64,000 nt of DNA from Candidatus Baltobacteraceae bacterium (GTDB lineage Bacteria; Vulcanimicrobiota; Vulcanimicrobiia; Vulcanimicrobiales; Vulcanimicrobiaceae): positions 868,001 to 932,000 of the forward strand of contig DASXEW010000003.1 in the NCBI GenBank assembly GCA_036489885.1, written 5' to 3'. Below the pieces are notes generated by a model, which was not told where the DNA came from, ran no database searches, and worked only from the letters and a program-made list of their open reading frames with translations. Positions 8,429 through 17,341 of the stretch are shown here, one piece after another. The stretch's first letter is position 1. Each line of letters starts with the position of its first letter. The position numbers were made by a program, and so were the translations under genes.

Positions 8429-9475
8429 CTAAGTCTGCGTTGGAAGTGTTGCGCAGGTATCGTCGCCCGGCTTGGGATCGGTGAAGGCGTATTCGCTCGG
8501 CGTTGGCAGCGCGATAAGTCCCGGACGAACTTGACTGGGTGCGTTCACTCCCTGCTTGAGAACTGAGGCAATATCGTTCCGAATTGTCGTGCTTGAGCTC
8601 CAATAGCCGTGACCAAGAGCGTCGCAGTGAAACACAGAAGCATCGATCGCATTGAATTTTTGGTTTGAAGGGACTGCAAAATCGCAACCCACTAAGCCGG
8701 CGCGACAATGTCCATGAATCTCACGCGATGCTCGGAGAGCTTCGTCATGGTCACTCCCGTAAAGCGTGAGACCGTTCGCGACAGTCGCTATGCGGGGAAT
8801 AGCCTCAAAGAAGGTTGCCGAATCGACGTCAGGCGCAGCGAAGATAACCTGTCCAATATGGCTTGTCGTCGTCATTCCTGATCGCGCCAAAAAATCGAGA
8901 GCTGAGAGCGCGACGCGATTACCCATGCTGTGAGCTAGAATATTGATCGTTGGCGGAGCTCCAGGCGTGTTGAGGAGCGCGATGAGAAAATCCCGGAAAT
9001 GGTCCAGCGCCCATGTGTTATTCGTCTCGTCATCGAGATATTTTAGGAGCTGCGCGTTCGATGGCCAGCTATAGACGAGAACGGGAGATCCATTTGAGAG
9101 CGAAGCCGTCCACGTAGCGCCCAAGACAAACGGCGAATAAAAGTTGTTGTTAAAGCCGTGGATGAAAATGAGCATGCTTGAAGCTGATGGATAATACTGC
9201 TTAATTGCGGCGACGAGATCGGTAACGGAAGCGTCCGGCATTGGAGCCCCGAAAATTGGGCCAGCGGCGACGCCTGCTCCGTAGTTCATCACGCATGTAG
9301 GCGAGGGATCGCATGGGTCGATCAGCCTGGTATTGCTGAAAAGGCTCGAAAGGGGAGTTGCGTTCGTAGCGCCGTTCGTCTTCGTGCGATCAGTTGCGTA
9401 GAACGTCGTCACAGATGGCGGCGCGGGGGCTCCGCCACCCGAAGTTGTCGAAATCTGCAAGCTCGCAGAGGGCAA
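8429..9475 (-). CDS. Alpha/beta hydrolase of DUF900 type with chimeric 5' end
   Basis: 348 aa. The DUF900 pattern is clear: VTTFYATDRTKTNGAT near the N-terminus, SSMLIFIHGFNNNF (strand and oxyanion region), INILAHSMGNRVAL (nucleophile Ser), IFAAPDVDSATFF (acid) and HGYW as a likely His site. Relatives are lipase/esterase-like proteins of unknown substrate. The start codon and first residues (MPSASLQIS) are antisense to the remnant LAEGN codons of the divergent LuxR gene, so the present start was created by, or sits across, a rearrangement junction near 9435. No signal peptide is visible. It is followed at 10 bp by the papain-like protease. Confidence 0.8.
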   Translation of the reverse strand: MPSASLQISTTSGGGAPAPPSVTTFYATDRTKTNGATNATPLSSLFSNTRLIDPCDPSPTCVMNYGAGVAAGPIFGAPMPDASVTDLVAAIKQYYPSASSMLIFIHGFNNNFYSPFVLGATWTASLSNGSPVLVYSWPSNAQLLKYLDDETNNTWALDHFRDFLIALLNTPGAPPTINILAHSMGNRVALSALDFLARSGMTTTSHIGQVIFAAPDVDSATFFEAIPRIATVANGLTLYGSDHDEALRASREIHGHCRAGLVGCDFAVPSNQKFNAIDASVFHCDALGHGYWSSSTTIRNDIASVLKQGVNAPSQVRPGLIALPTPSEYAFTDPKPGDDTCATLPTQT

Positions 9476-9539
9476 TCCACTCTACGGTGAGGAGCTCGCG
9501 CGAAGCAGACTCGAGCGATCGGGCGACGGATCTCGGACT

Positions 9540-11483
9540 GTGCGTGCTAGCGTCTTGGCACGTCTCGACGAGATGCCTGAGAGCGATCAGCGGATCTTAC
9601 TCCAAGCAGCCGTCATCGGACGGTATTTCGATGCCGAGCTACTGGCTCGGATCGTCTCGGAACCGATTGAGCGCGTGCTCGAGGTTCTGCGAAAGGCCCG
9701 CAACAAGCAGATACTCCACGAACAACCGGACACACATCTCAAATTTGCCTTCCATCATTCCACGATCCGAGATGTTCTCTATCGTGAATTGCTTGCCGCC
9801 GAAGCGATGTTGATCCACACCAAGATCGCAACCGACCTGGAGAAGCAAGTCGCTAGCCCAAGTCGTGATTCCGAGCTCGCGTATCACTGGGGTGCCGCTC
9901 GTGTTGCGGATAAAGCCGTCGCCGCCAACGAACGAGCCGGCGATTCGGCGATAGCTGTGTTCGCATATGCCGATGCGGCGCGTTGGTATCGTGCGGCTCT
10001 CGATTTCGAAACATCCGACGCCCGCCGCCGAACCGTACTCTGGGAAAAGTTTACGACAGCGTTGTGTCGATCCGGCATTTCTGACAAGACGCGGGAGGCA
10101 TTCGAAGCGGCGCTTGATGGCTACAGCGAACTCGGTGACACCGACAAGCTGGTCGATCTGCTGATCGCTGCATCGCGACAGTGCTGGAGCGCTGCCGAAA
10201 GCAAGGCAGGTATCGAGTATGCGCAGCGAGCGATTGCGCTCAGTCGCAAGGGTACTCAGCGGTATGGTTATGCGGCCATCATGCTCGCCTCATACCATGC
10301 TATTCTCGGCGACGTTGAGGCGGCCGAGGAATATCTCGAGGCACTCTCCGGCAGACGGTTGCCTCCTGAAATCTCCGCGCGATGGCATGATACCCGAGGA
10401 ATTGTCTTTGCACATCGTGGCGACAAGGAAGCGGCGACGACGGCCTTTGAGGCCGCAGCCGTTGACGCTGCCGTCGTTGGAGACGCCGACCTTACGGTAA
10501 GGACTCTGAGCAATCGTGCCGACTTTATTCTTGCAAGCGGCCATGTGGATGAAGCGCTTGCATTGTGGGAGGCTGCTTTCCGAACGGCGCGCGATGCAGG
10601 ATACACGGGGCGAATGGCCTATGCCGCACTCGGCGCCGCCGATGTTCTGCTAAGAGCAGGACGCTTGGCCGAAGCACGCGACCGATTATTGTTTGCGAGC
10701 ACGTCGGGCGTGCAAACCGCGAGCGTGCGCATTCTACAAGCAAGTCTGGCTACAAGGATAGGGACTCTGCTCGATGACGAGCGCCTGACCTGGTTAGGCC
10801 GCGACGACGAGATCGTTGAGATTGCATTTCGCTCTATGGAAGGCCCATGGATCGGCCATGTTGTGTCTGCTAGAGTCGAAGCTGAGCTCGCTGCCGGCGA
10901 GCCAAAGGAAGCGATCGACCTTCTCGATCGCGCAATCAGCGCATTGCGTACAGCTGACGGCGCGGAATGGATGCTGGCGCTCGCGGCCAGCCTCGACGAC
11001 AACCTCGCGCAACGCGCGATCCCATTGCTGGAGGAAGCTGCGCGGCGCCGCCCCTGGCCCAGCGTTGAGGGTTTCGCACTTATGGCGCTTAGCCAGCGAG
11101 CGAAGTCGAAGCTTCCGACCGATGCGAACCCTTCCAAGCTTTTCCAAGCCGCTGGCTGGCGCTGGTTTGAAGCACGCGCACTTGAAGCGATCGGAGATGC
11201 AAACGGCGCGGGACTGCTCTACGATCAAATCGGCGACAAGGCGTCCTTGTCGAGACTCGAGCGCACAGGACGTCGTCGCGGAGCACGCGCCGGCTCGGAC
11301 CTCACGCCGCGGGAACGGGAAGTCGCCTCGCTGGCTCTGCAAGATCTCACCTATCGCGCCATCGCGCTTCGGCTCGGCATCAGCGAACGCACGGTCGAGC
11401 ATCATCTCTCGTCCGCTCTTGGAAAGCTCGGACTACGATCACGCTGGCAATTGCCGGGAGTCCTGGATTCAATCGCGGGCTAG
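9540..11483 (+). CDS. LuxR-family transcriptional regulator lacking its N-terminal ATPase domain
   Basis: 647 codons from the first usable GTG. It contains a STAND/MalT-like linker (LLQAAVIGRYFDAELLARIV), a long TPR-like alpha-solenoid, and a C-terminal LuxR helix-turn-helix (LTPREREVASLALQDLTYRA, then SERTVEHHLSSALGKLG). Full-length members begin with about 300 residues including a Walker-type ATPase. Here in-frame remnants upstream of the GTG read EVVEICKLAEGNPLYGEELA (from about 9435), the end of that ATPase domain, and stop at an in-frame TAG at 9399. The gene is therefore 5'-truncated by a rearrangement that brought in the DUF900 gene. It may be a pseudogene, or make a constitutive solenoid-HTH fragment. 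Confidence 0.8.
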   Translation: MRASVLARLDEMPESDQRILLQAAVIGRYFDAELLARIVSEPIERVLEVLRKARNKQILHEQPDTHLKFAFHHSTIRDVLYRELLAAEAMLIHTKIATDLEKQVASPSRDSELAYHWGAARVADKAVAANERAGDSAIAVFAYADAARWYRAALDFETSDARRRTVLWEKFTTALCRSGISDKTREAFEAALDGYSELGDTDKLVDLLIAASRQCWSAAESKAGIEYAQRAIALSRKGTQRYGYAAIMLASYHAILGDVEAAEEYLEALSGRRLPPEISARWHDTRGIVFAHRGDKEAATTAFEAAAVDAAVVGDADLTVRTLSNRADFILASGHVDEALALWEAAFRTARDAGYTGRMAYAALGAADVLLRAGRLAEARDRLLFASTSGVQTASVRILQASLATRIGTLLDDERLTWLGRDDEIVEIAFRSMEGPWIGHVVSARVEAELAAGEPKEAIDLLDRAISALRTADGAEWMLALAASLDDNLAQRAIPLLEEAARRRPWPSVEGFALMALSQRAKSKLPTDANPSKLFQAAGWRWFEARALEAIGDANGAGLLYDQIGDKASLSRLERTGRRRGARAGSDLTPREREVASLALQDLTYRAIALRLGISERTVEHHLSSALGKLGLRSRWQLPGVLDSIAG

Positions 11484-11522
11484 GTAGTATCCCGATGCGA
11501 ACACCATCCGAATTCCGCCGTA

Positions 11523-12509
11523 ATGGATTGGGTGAAGGCGACACGTAGCGATGTTGTCCGTAACGCTGCCGGAACGGTCGACGTATATCGCGGCTCTTAT
11601 TTGGAGTCGGTGCACTCGTTTCTTGCGTGTATTGCCGACGCCGATGGCAACGTAATTGAGGCGCACGGCGGCGTTGACCAAATATTCCCCGTCCGCTCGC
11701 TCGCGAAGCCGTTTATCGCCGCCGAACTCGTCCGAAGCGGCACCGCCGAAGCATTCGCCTTTACTGACGCTGAGTTAGCCCTTAGCGCAGGGTCGCACGA
11801 CGGAGAACCAATCCACGTTGCAGCCGTACTCGCGCTCTTACGTCGGCTGGACCTAGACGAGTCGGTACTCCAGTGCGGGCCGGCAATGGAGGGGAAAGTA
11901 TTGGTCGGCACGCCAGCGGCGAACAATTGCTCCGGCAAGCATGCCGCGATTCTTGCAATGTGCCGGCACGAGTCTCTAGTGTATGAATCCTACTTGGATC
12001 CTCTGCATCCGATTCAGCAGAGACTTCTTGCGCGTCTGTTCCTAGATTTTTCGTGCCCTTCCGATACCGCAATTGCGACCGACGGATGCGGTCTTCCAAT
12101 ATTCGGTTCCAGCCTAAAGAATATCGCCGTTGCGTATGCGCGATTCGGTGTTTCTACCGAAGAGTCGACCGCAGCGATACGTCTCGCCATGACAACGAGA
12201 CCAGAATTTATGGGCGGCACGCACGCGAATCTCGATACGAACGTCATCTGCAACAGTGGCGGAGCGGTGCTCGGAAAAATCGGAGCGGAAGGACTGCACG
12301 CGGACACGATCGTCGGAACCGGAATCGGCATTGCCATTAAAATCTGTGACGGCAATTCCAGAGCGATCGGACCTGCGCTTGTTCAAACACTCGAAAAACC
12401 GTTACAACGGGCGCACGGCGACAGTCCCTGGCTTCGAGAGTTCGCCTTACTGACAGTTACGAATGCTTCCGGCACGACAGTTGGCCAGATCGTCGCCCGA
12501 GCAAAATGA
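11523..12509 (+). CDS. L-asparaginase family protein (asparaginase II, PF06089)
   Basis: 328 aa cytosolic protein hydrolysing L-asparagine to aspartate and ammonia in characterised relatives. The sequence shows the family hallmarks: VYRGSYLESVHSFLACIADA, IFPVRSLAKPFIAAELV (the Ser-Leu-Ala-Lys site typical of this serine-hydrolase-like family), LSAGSHDGEPIHV, ANNCSGKHAAILAMC and ATDGCGLPIFGSSLKNIAVA. Length agrees with the family. It is the first gene of a same-strand cluster continuing with a TonB-dependent receptor, an Asp-box protein and an MFS carrier, so it may process the imported compound. The ribosome site is weak. Start chosen at the ATG 40 bp after the LuxR gene. Confidence 0.88.
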   Translation: MDWVKATRSDVVRNAAGTVDVYRGSYLESVHSFLACIADADGNVIEAHGGVDQIFPVRSLAKPFIAAELVRSGTAEAFAFTDAELALSAGSHDGEPIHVAAVLALLRRLDLDESVLQCGPAMEGKVLVGTPAANNCSGKHAAILAMCRHESLVYESYLDPLHPIQQRLLARLFLDFSCPSDTAIATDGCGLPIFGSSLKNIAVAYARFGVSTEESTAAIRLAMTTRPEFMGGTHANLDTNVICNSGGAVLGKIGAEGLHADTIVGTGIGIAIKICDGNSRAIGPALVQTLEKPLQRAHGDSPWLREFALLTVTNASGTTVGQIVARAK

Positions 12510-12590
12510 AGATTGGGTGATTCCCCGATGCAGACCCCGCCGGCTGTTTGGTAGCGTCTTAGAAATCCGATCCGAGGCAAGGAGACGCCC

Positions 12591-15452
12591 ATGCCCACAC
12601 GCCTCCGTTACACGCTTGGTCTATTGACGCGTATGGCCTCGCTCGTGCCACGAGCGCGAATGAGCTGTGTTGCAGTTTCGCTCGCATTGGTCTGCGTCCT
12701 TAGCCTACAGATCCCGGCTCGTGCGCAAACTGTGACAACAACGCTCGGCCAAATTCGCGGAACCGTATCGGGGAGTAAAGGGCCCATCGGCGGTGCGAGT
12801 GTTACTGTTGACGGTCCGGTTGTACGAAGCACGGTGTCGCAGTCGGATGGAACGTTTCATCTTTCCGATTTACCGGCGGGTCTTTACAAACTTGTCGTTA
12901 AGGCCAAAGATTACGAAGCGGCAACGAACAGTACCGTCGCCGTGCTCGAAGGCGAGACGGTTGTTACGGTCTCCATGAAGCGGCCGAACGAAAGCGGTCT
13001 TAAAGAGATCGCGAGAGTTTCCGTGAGCGCAGGTGGCGGAGGCTTCAATACCACTCCCGCATCGATTCAGACGATATCGACGCAAACGTTGGAAGAACGC
13101 GATCTTCCGACGCTCCGGCAAGAATTGGAATCCATTCCGGGTGTTAGCGTAAGCCGTTCGCTCAGCTGGGAAGGCAACGGCAGCACTGCAGTCGACAATG
13201 CCGAATTCGTCATCGTCCGCGGCGGCTTTCCGTATGAGACAGGCACGCTCTTCGACGGTCATCCGATGTATGGAAGCGTAAGCGACGAGGGCTTCAGCAT
13301 CGGGTTCATCGACTCCAATCTGCTTCAACGCGTCGATGTTGTTAAGGGACCCGGTGCAACCACACCGACAATCAACAACGCAATCGGCGGAACAGTGAAC
13401 TTTGTTACAATCGATCCTCGGGCTGCAAAGCCGGGCGGGTTCGCAGAGCTCGAGACTGACGGCTACGGTGGGTCGATCCTCAAGCTCAAATATGTGGAGC
13501 ACATTGGAAGCAAGCTCTCGTTGGCGCTTGGCTATCAGCAACAGGAAAGCCCCGGACCGAACAGCGGAGCACGAGATTACTTCGCGCTCAGCACCTATTC
13601 GTCGGACACAGTCAACGGCCAACCGTTCGTTCCATGCGCGCCGCAAGGCTGCTACTCGACGCCAAATTCGAACCCCAAGTTCTATATACCGTATGGCGGC
13701 CCTACACTGAACTATCAGGGCCTTCTCTGCTGTACACCGGATTTCAGCGGATACAGCGATCGTGGACAAGTGCTGAAGCTACGCTACGATGTCTCGCCGG
13801 CACTTTACATCCAAGCGGGATACTTCGGCGATCAGACGCGACAACAACTCGGACTCGAAGACTTGGCTCAAATCACCTTCACTCCACCGGCAGGCTATGC
13901 GGGCTCTCTACGACCCGGTGGACTTAATGTCGCCTCCTCGTACAACAACGGCCTCGATTACCTTTCTGGTAGCGGGTATACGTCGGCATTTACACTCGAT
14001 GCTGTCGGTCAAATCGGACCCGTCACACTCTCGGCTAAGTCCATTCAGTTCAATCAATCGCAGACGTACGCGAACGGGATTCCGTTCGTCGGTATGAACA
14101 GCGTCGCGACGATCCCAGTCAACGCTACCCTATACGGAGCGGTCGCGACAGGTGACCCAAGTGCTCCGACCTACACACTCTACAATGGGACGCCCGTCTC
14201 GGTAACGACGACGGATCCAGCCTACACGTACACGTACGGTACTCGACTGGGTGGGTTGACGTTACAGGCCGATCTCCCGATCGGCAGCAGCCTGTATACG
14301 CTCGCAGTTGACAAAACGCAATACGCGCCGCTGTTTCAGTTCGCTGAGGGCCAAGCTTCGCTTCCAGACTTTGTCTACCCGAATCAATATGCCGGAAATT
14401 TCCAGGTGATTGAGTCAGCACTCGCGCGCGCCTCGTTCGCGCTTGCGCCGAAAGTGCAGGCTGTCGCGAGTCTCTATCTGAATCGCTATGATGCGCACGT
14501 TTCGACGGACGGAAACGTGACCTTCGCGGATCACTGGAGTAGCTACGACGCTCCCCGTCTCGGGATCACGTGGCGGCCGCAAAGCGACTTGTCAGCGCGA
14601 TTTTCTGCCGGTGCTTCGATAGCTCCGCCCGTTCTCACGACGATGGTGGGCACGAGCACGTCGCCGAGCGCTAACAGTGTAACGAGCCCAACCTACTATG
14701 AGCAGTACTTGACGAACGCGAACCTGCGCCCTGAGACCGCGTTCGGATACGATGGAGGCTTGGACTACCGCTTACGAAACGCGGGGATTGTAACATCGTT
14801 CGATATCTATACGACGAATATCATCAATCAGTTCTTTACGGCGACGACGCTCACCGGCGCGGATAACGGATTGCCTTTATATACGGCGGAAAACGAGAAC
14901 CTCGGGCATGCCAGATATGAAGGTGTCGAGCTATCTCTCGCTCACAATCCTCAACGTGGATTCTTCTGGTCTGCAAGCGCCGCACTGATGCGAGCGGCAC
15001 CCTACGATCTCCCGCCCGGATTCTACAATCAGCCCGGAATGCCGCTCTCGACAAATCTTGGCATCATCAGTGGACATAACTGGACCGGTGTCCAGGGCGA
15101 CGCTCTGAACGTTTCGATTCCGTATTCCGTCGGCAACGCGGGCATCGGGTGGCGCGACACAAGGAGCGACTTTCTTCGATTCGACGCGAACTATTACGGC
15201 AACAACAACCAATACTATCAGCCGGCCTTCGTCGAGATCGACGCGTCTGCGGGGATACCGCTGGCGCCGAGGACGCAGCTCATCGTCTCCGTCACAAATC
15301 TCACAAATATCCACTCCTTTCCTTACACCATTCAAGCCAACGGCTACAACGGCGGCGTGACGCCAATCCTCGCCAACGGACAGCTCGACTTGCCATCGTT
15401 TGATGGACCTGGGCCGCGTGTTTTACGCATTGGAGCGACGCGAAAATTCTGA
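12591..15452 (+). CDS. TonB-dependent receptor with N-terminal carboxypeptidase-regulatory-like domain
   Basis: Outer-membrane active importer, 953 aa. AAGGAG precedes the ATG. A signal peptide (to about residue 45, ending ARAQ) is followed by a CarboxypepD_reg-like beta-sandwich (GTVSGSKGPIGGASVTVDG ... about 50-130), the TonB plug (LRQELESIPGVSVSRSL, FVIVRGGFPYETGTLFDG, QRVDVVKGPGATT, IGGTVNF) and a long beta-barrel ending in the classical C-terminal aromatic (RKF). It overlaps the next gene by one base (TGATG). The substrate is not evident; the neighbours (asparaginase, Asp-box protein, MFS) suggest an amide- or sugar-containing nutrient. Confidence 0.93.
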   Translation: MPTRLRYTLGLLTRMASLVPRARMSCVAVSLALVCVLSLQIPARAQTVTTTLGQIRGTVSGSKGPIGGASVTVDGPVVRSTVSQSDGTFHLSDLPAGLYKLVVKAKDYEAATNSTVAVLEGETVVTVSMKRPNESGLKEIARVSVSAGGGGFNTTPASIQTISTQTLEERDLPTLRQELESIPGVSVSRSLSWEGNGSTAVDNAEFVIVRGGFPYETGTLFDGHPMYGSVSDEGFSIGFIDSNLLQRVDVVKGPGATTPTINNAIGGTVNFVTIDPRAAKPGGFAELETDGYGGSILKLKYVEHIGSKLSLALGYQQQESPGPNSGARDYFALSTYSSDTVNGQPFVPCAPQGCYSTPNSNPKFYIPYGGPTLNYQGLLCCTPDFSGYSDRGQVLKLRYDVSPALYIQAGYFGDQTRQQLGLEDLAQITFTPPAGYAGSLRPGGLNVASSYNNGLDYLSGSGYTSAFTLDAVGQIGPVTLSAKSIQFNQSQTYANGIPFVGMNSVATIPVNATLYGAVATGDPSAPTYTLYNGTPVSVTTTDPAYTYTYGTRLGGLTLQADLPIGSSLYTLAVDKTQYAPLFQFAEGQASLPDFVYPNQYAGNFQVIESALARASFALAPKVQAVASLYLNRYDAHVSTDGNVTFADHWSSYDAPRLGITWRPQSDLSARFSAGASIAPPVLTTMVGTSTSPSANSVTSPTYYEQYLTNANLRPETAFGYDGGLDYRLRNAGIVTSFDIYTTNIINQFFTATTLTGADNGLPLYTAENENLGHARYEGVELSLAHNPQRGFFWSASAALMRAAPYDLPPGFYNQPGMPLSTNLGIISGHNWTGVQGDALNVSIPYSVGNAGIGWRDTRSDFLRFDANYYGNNNQYYQPAFVEIDASAGIPLAPRTQLIVSVTNLTNIHSFPYTIQANGYNGGVTPILANGQLDLPSFDGPGPRVLRIGATRKF

Positions 15453-17332
15453 TGTATCTCCAAATACTGCGCAAATCGATCCTGGCTATTATTCTCATAG
15501 TCGCAAGTTGCATTTCGTTCGCCTCCGCGCAACCAACGGGCGACAACGCGTCAGCGCCGCCGCTCGGCTTTGGGTCACACGTGTGGAGCGACACCATCGC
15601 GAACCCAACCAATCCACGCAATATCGTCGTGTGCGGCGCTCGTTGGCTTCCGTCAAACAATGCGATGGCAAGCTTCGTCTACGCCTCCTTTGACGGAGGC
15701 AATACCTGGGCACTCACACTCGACGACCGTTCGACGTGGTGGCAGACTGAGCAGTCCTGCGCATTTGGATCCGGGAATCGTGTGTATTTCAACTCGGAGT
15801 CTTCCCGCCCGATAGATGGCGACTTGCATCACGAGCTTGGGCAAATGCACTTTTATCGGTCAATAGATGGTGGCAAGACTTGGCTTGCCCCGTATCTCAG
15901 TGGCTGGTTCGATCATTCGGCGATGACCGTTGATCCTCGCGGAACCATCTATCTTTTTGCAAACGCCACTTCAGAATACTGGAATAACACGTTCCGAATC
16001 GGGCCGGCATTGAGGGTTTCGCACGACGGCGGCCAGTCGTTCGGAAAGATGGTTGAACTCCCGACACGTTTGGGATCAATCTACAGCGGAGCCTACCCAT
16101 CAGCGGCTCGCGTCCTGCGTTCTGGACGCGTTATCGCAGTCATGTACGCGCGCCATAAGGGCGACGACGCGCGACGCGCCTTTCGCGTCGACGTGGCTTG
16201 GACCGACGACGGAGGCAAGACCCTTGGAGGAGGCATCACGATTGCCAGAGATCAGTTTTGCAGCTCGGATGGAAACATGCCATCCATGGCGGTCGACGGC
16301 GCAAACCCTCAACGCGTCTACGTCGCCTTTAGTCAGCGCGTGGGCAACGTTCCCTACGATCGAGTCAAGTTATGTCGAGCCGTATTGGCATACTCCGACG
16401 ATGGCGGAACACATTGGGTCACACGTGTCGTTCCCGGCGCAGGCAATGCGGCTGGCGCTGCCGTGTCCGTAAATCGTCGCGGAATCGTGGCGGTTGCATC
16501 GAGCGAGCAGCCAAATCGCTGTTGGCGTTTTCAATATTCGACGAACCAAGGTGCGACATTCTCAAAGGCGACTGATCTCACTCCTTGTCACCCGTTTCGT
16601 CCCAACGAACGCTACTTTCAAAATTCCCTGTGGGCAGCAGCTGCCTACGATGCTCCTCCTCACTCAACCGATGCGCAGTATTCAGCGGCATATGAAAATA
16701 ACTTGGGAATCACCGTCCGAGGCCAAATGGGACAAGTCTGGCGCTCCAACATGGCGGCCTCATCGGACGGCGTCTTTTACATCGCTTGGCCCGCGCCCGG
16801 CACTGGTTGGCTGAATGTTGCGAGAGCGCGAGTGGGCGGAAATGTCGTCTCCGTACATGATGTGCAGATTACGCCCCGTACGATTCCGGTCTCGCAACTA
16901 CCAAATCCAGACACAATTCCAGCGTGGCAGGGCGGAGCCAACAACTTCGTTGACGTGACGAAGACGATCGGACTCATGGTCAACGGAGCCAAGTACGATG
17001 CAACAGGCAAGACCGTCACACTTCAATTTCAGTTGTCTAATCGCGGCAGCGAGCCGCTTTATGGCCCCTTGCTGTGGCGCATTGTCCGGTTGGATTCAGA
17101 TGTTGGCGCTCCGATTGGGACCGACGTTCAACGCGGGAGCACCGTAGATCTGAGCCAATTTCTTCCCAACGGTACATTAGCCGCATTTGCGGCAAGTGAT
17201 CCGATCACGATCCGTTTCAAGATATTGCGGTACCGACTCCCAGCTTCAGTCATCGTTGGTAGCTACCGCATCGTTGCGCTCGCTTCACGCGTGTGGGCGC
17301 AAGTCCACGCTCCGCCAACACCGCAACAGTAA
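15452..17332 (+). CDS. Secreted Asp-box (BNR/sialidase-like propeller) protein
   Basis: 626 aa with a signal peptide ending SFASA. At least six Asp-box-like turns of the type S-x-D-G-G-x-T-W are visible (SFDGGNTW, SIDGGKTW, SHDGGQSF, TDDGGKTL, SDDGGTHW, STNQGATF), spaced as in a six-bladed sialidase-like propeller. A C-terminal domain (about 500-626) resembles a beta-sandwich. The Arg triad and Tyr/Glu of true sialidases cannot be confirmed by eye, so enzymatic activity is open; it may be a surface binding protein. One-base overlap with the TonB receptor gene argues for co-translation and a shared substrate. Confidence 0.82.
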   Translation: MYLQILRKSILAIILIVASCISFASAQPTGDNASAPPLGFGSHVWSDTIANPTNPRNIVVCGARWLPSNNAMASFVYASFDGGNTWALTLDDRSTWWQTEQSCAFGSGNRVYFNSESSRPIDGDLHHELGQMHFYRSIDGGKTWLAPYLSGWFDHSAMTVDPRGTIYLFANATSEYWNNTFRIGPALRVSHDGGQSFGKMVELPTRLGSIYSGAYPSAARVLRSGRVIAVMYARHKGDDARRAFRVDVAWTDDGGKTLGGGITIARDQFCSSDGNMPSMAVDGANPQRVYVAFSQRVGNVPYDRVKLCRAVLAYSDDGGTHWVTRVVPGAGNAAGAAVSVNRRGIVAVASSEQPNRCWRFQYSTNQGATFSKATDLTPCHPFRPNERYFQNSLWAAAAYDAPPHSTDAQYSAAYENNLGITVRGQMGQVWRSNMAASSDGVFYIAWPAPGTGWLNVARARVGGNVVSVHDVQITPRTIPVSQLPNPDTIPAWQGGANNFVDVTKTIGLMVNGAKYDATGKTVTLQFQLSNRGSEPLYGPLLWRIVRLDSDVGAPIGTDVQRGSTVDLSQFLPNGTLAAFAASDPITIRFKILRYRLPASVIVGSYRIVALASRVWAQVHAPPTPQQ

Positions 17333-17341
17333 ACGTTAGTT

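Noticed and set aside
12870-13769. Long minus-strand open frame under the TonB receptor gene
   Set aside because: Composition is that of an antisense shadow (Cys/Arg-rich), while the plus strand has an unmistakable TonB plug.
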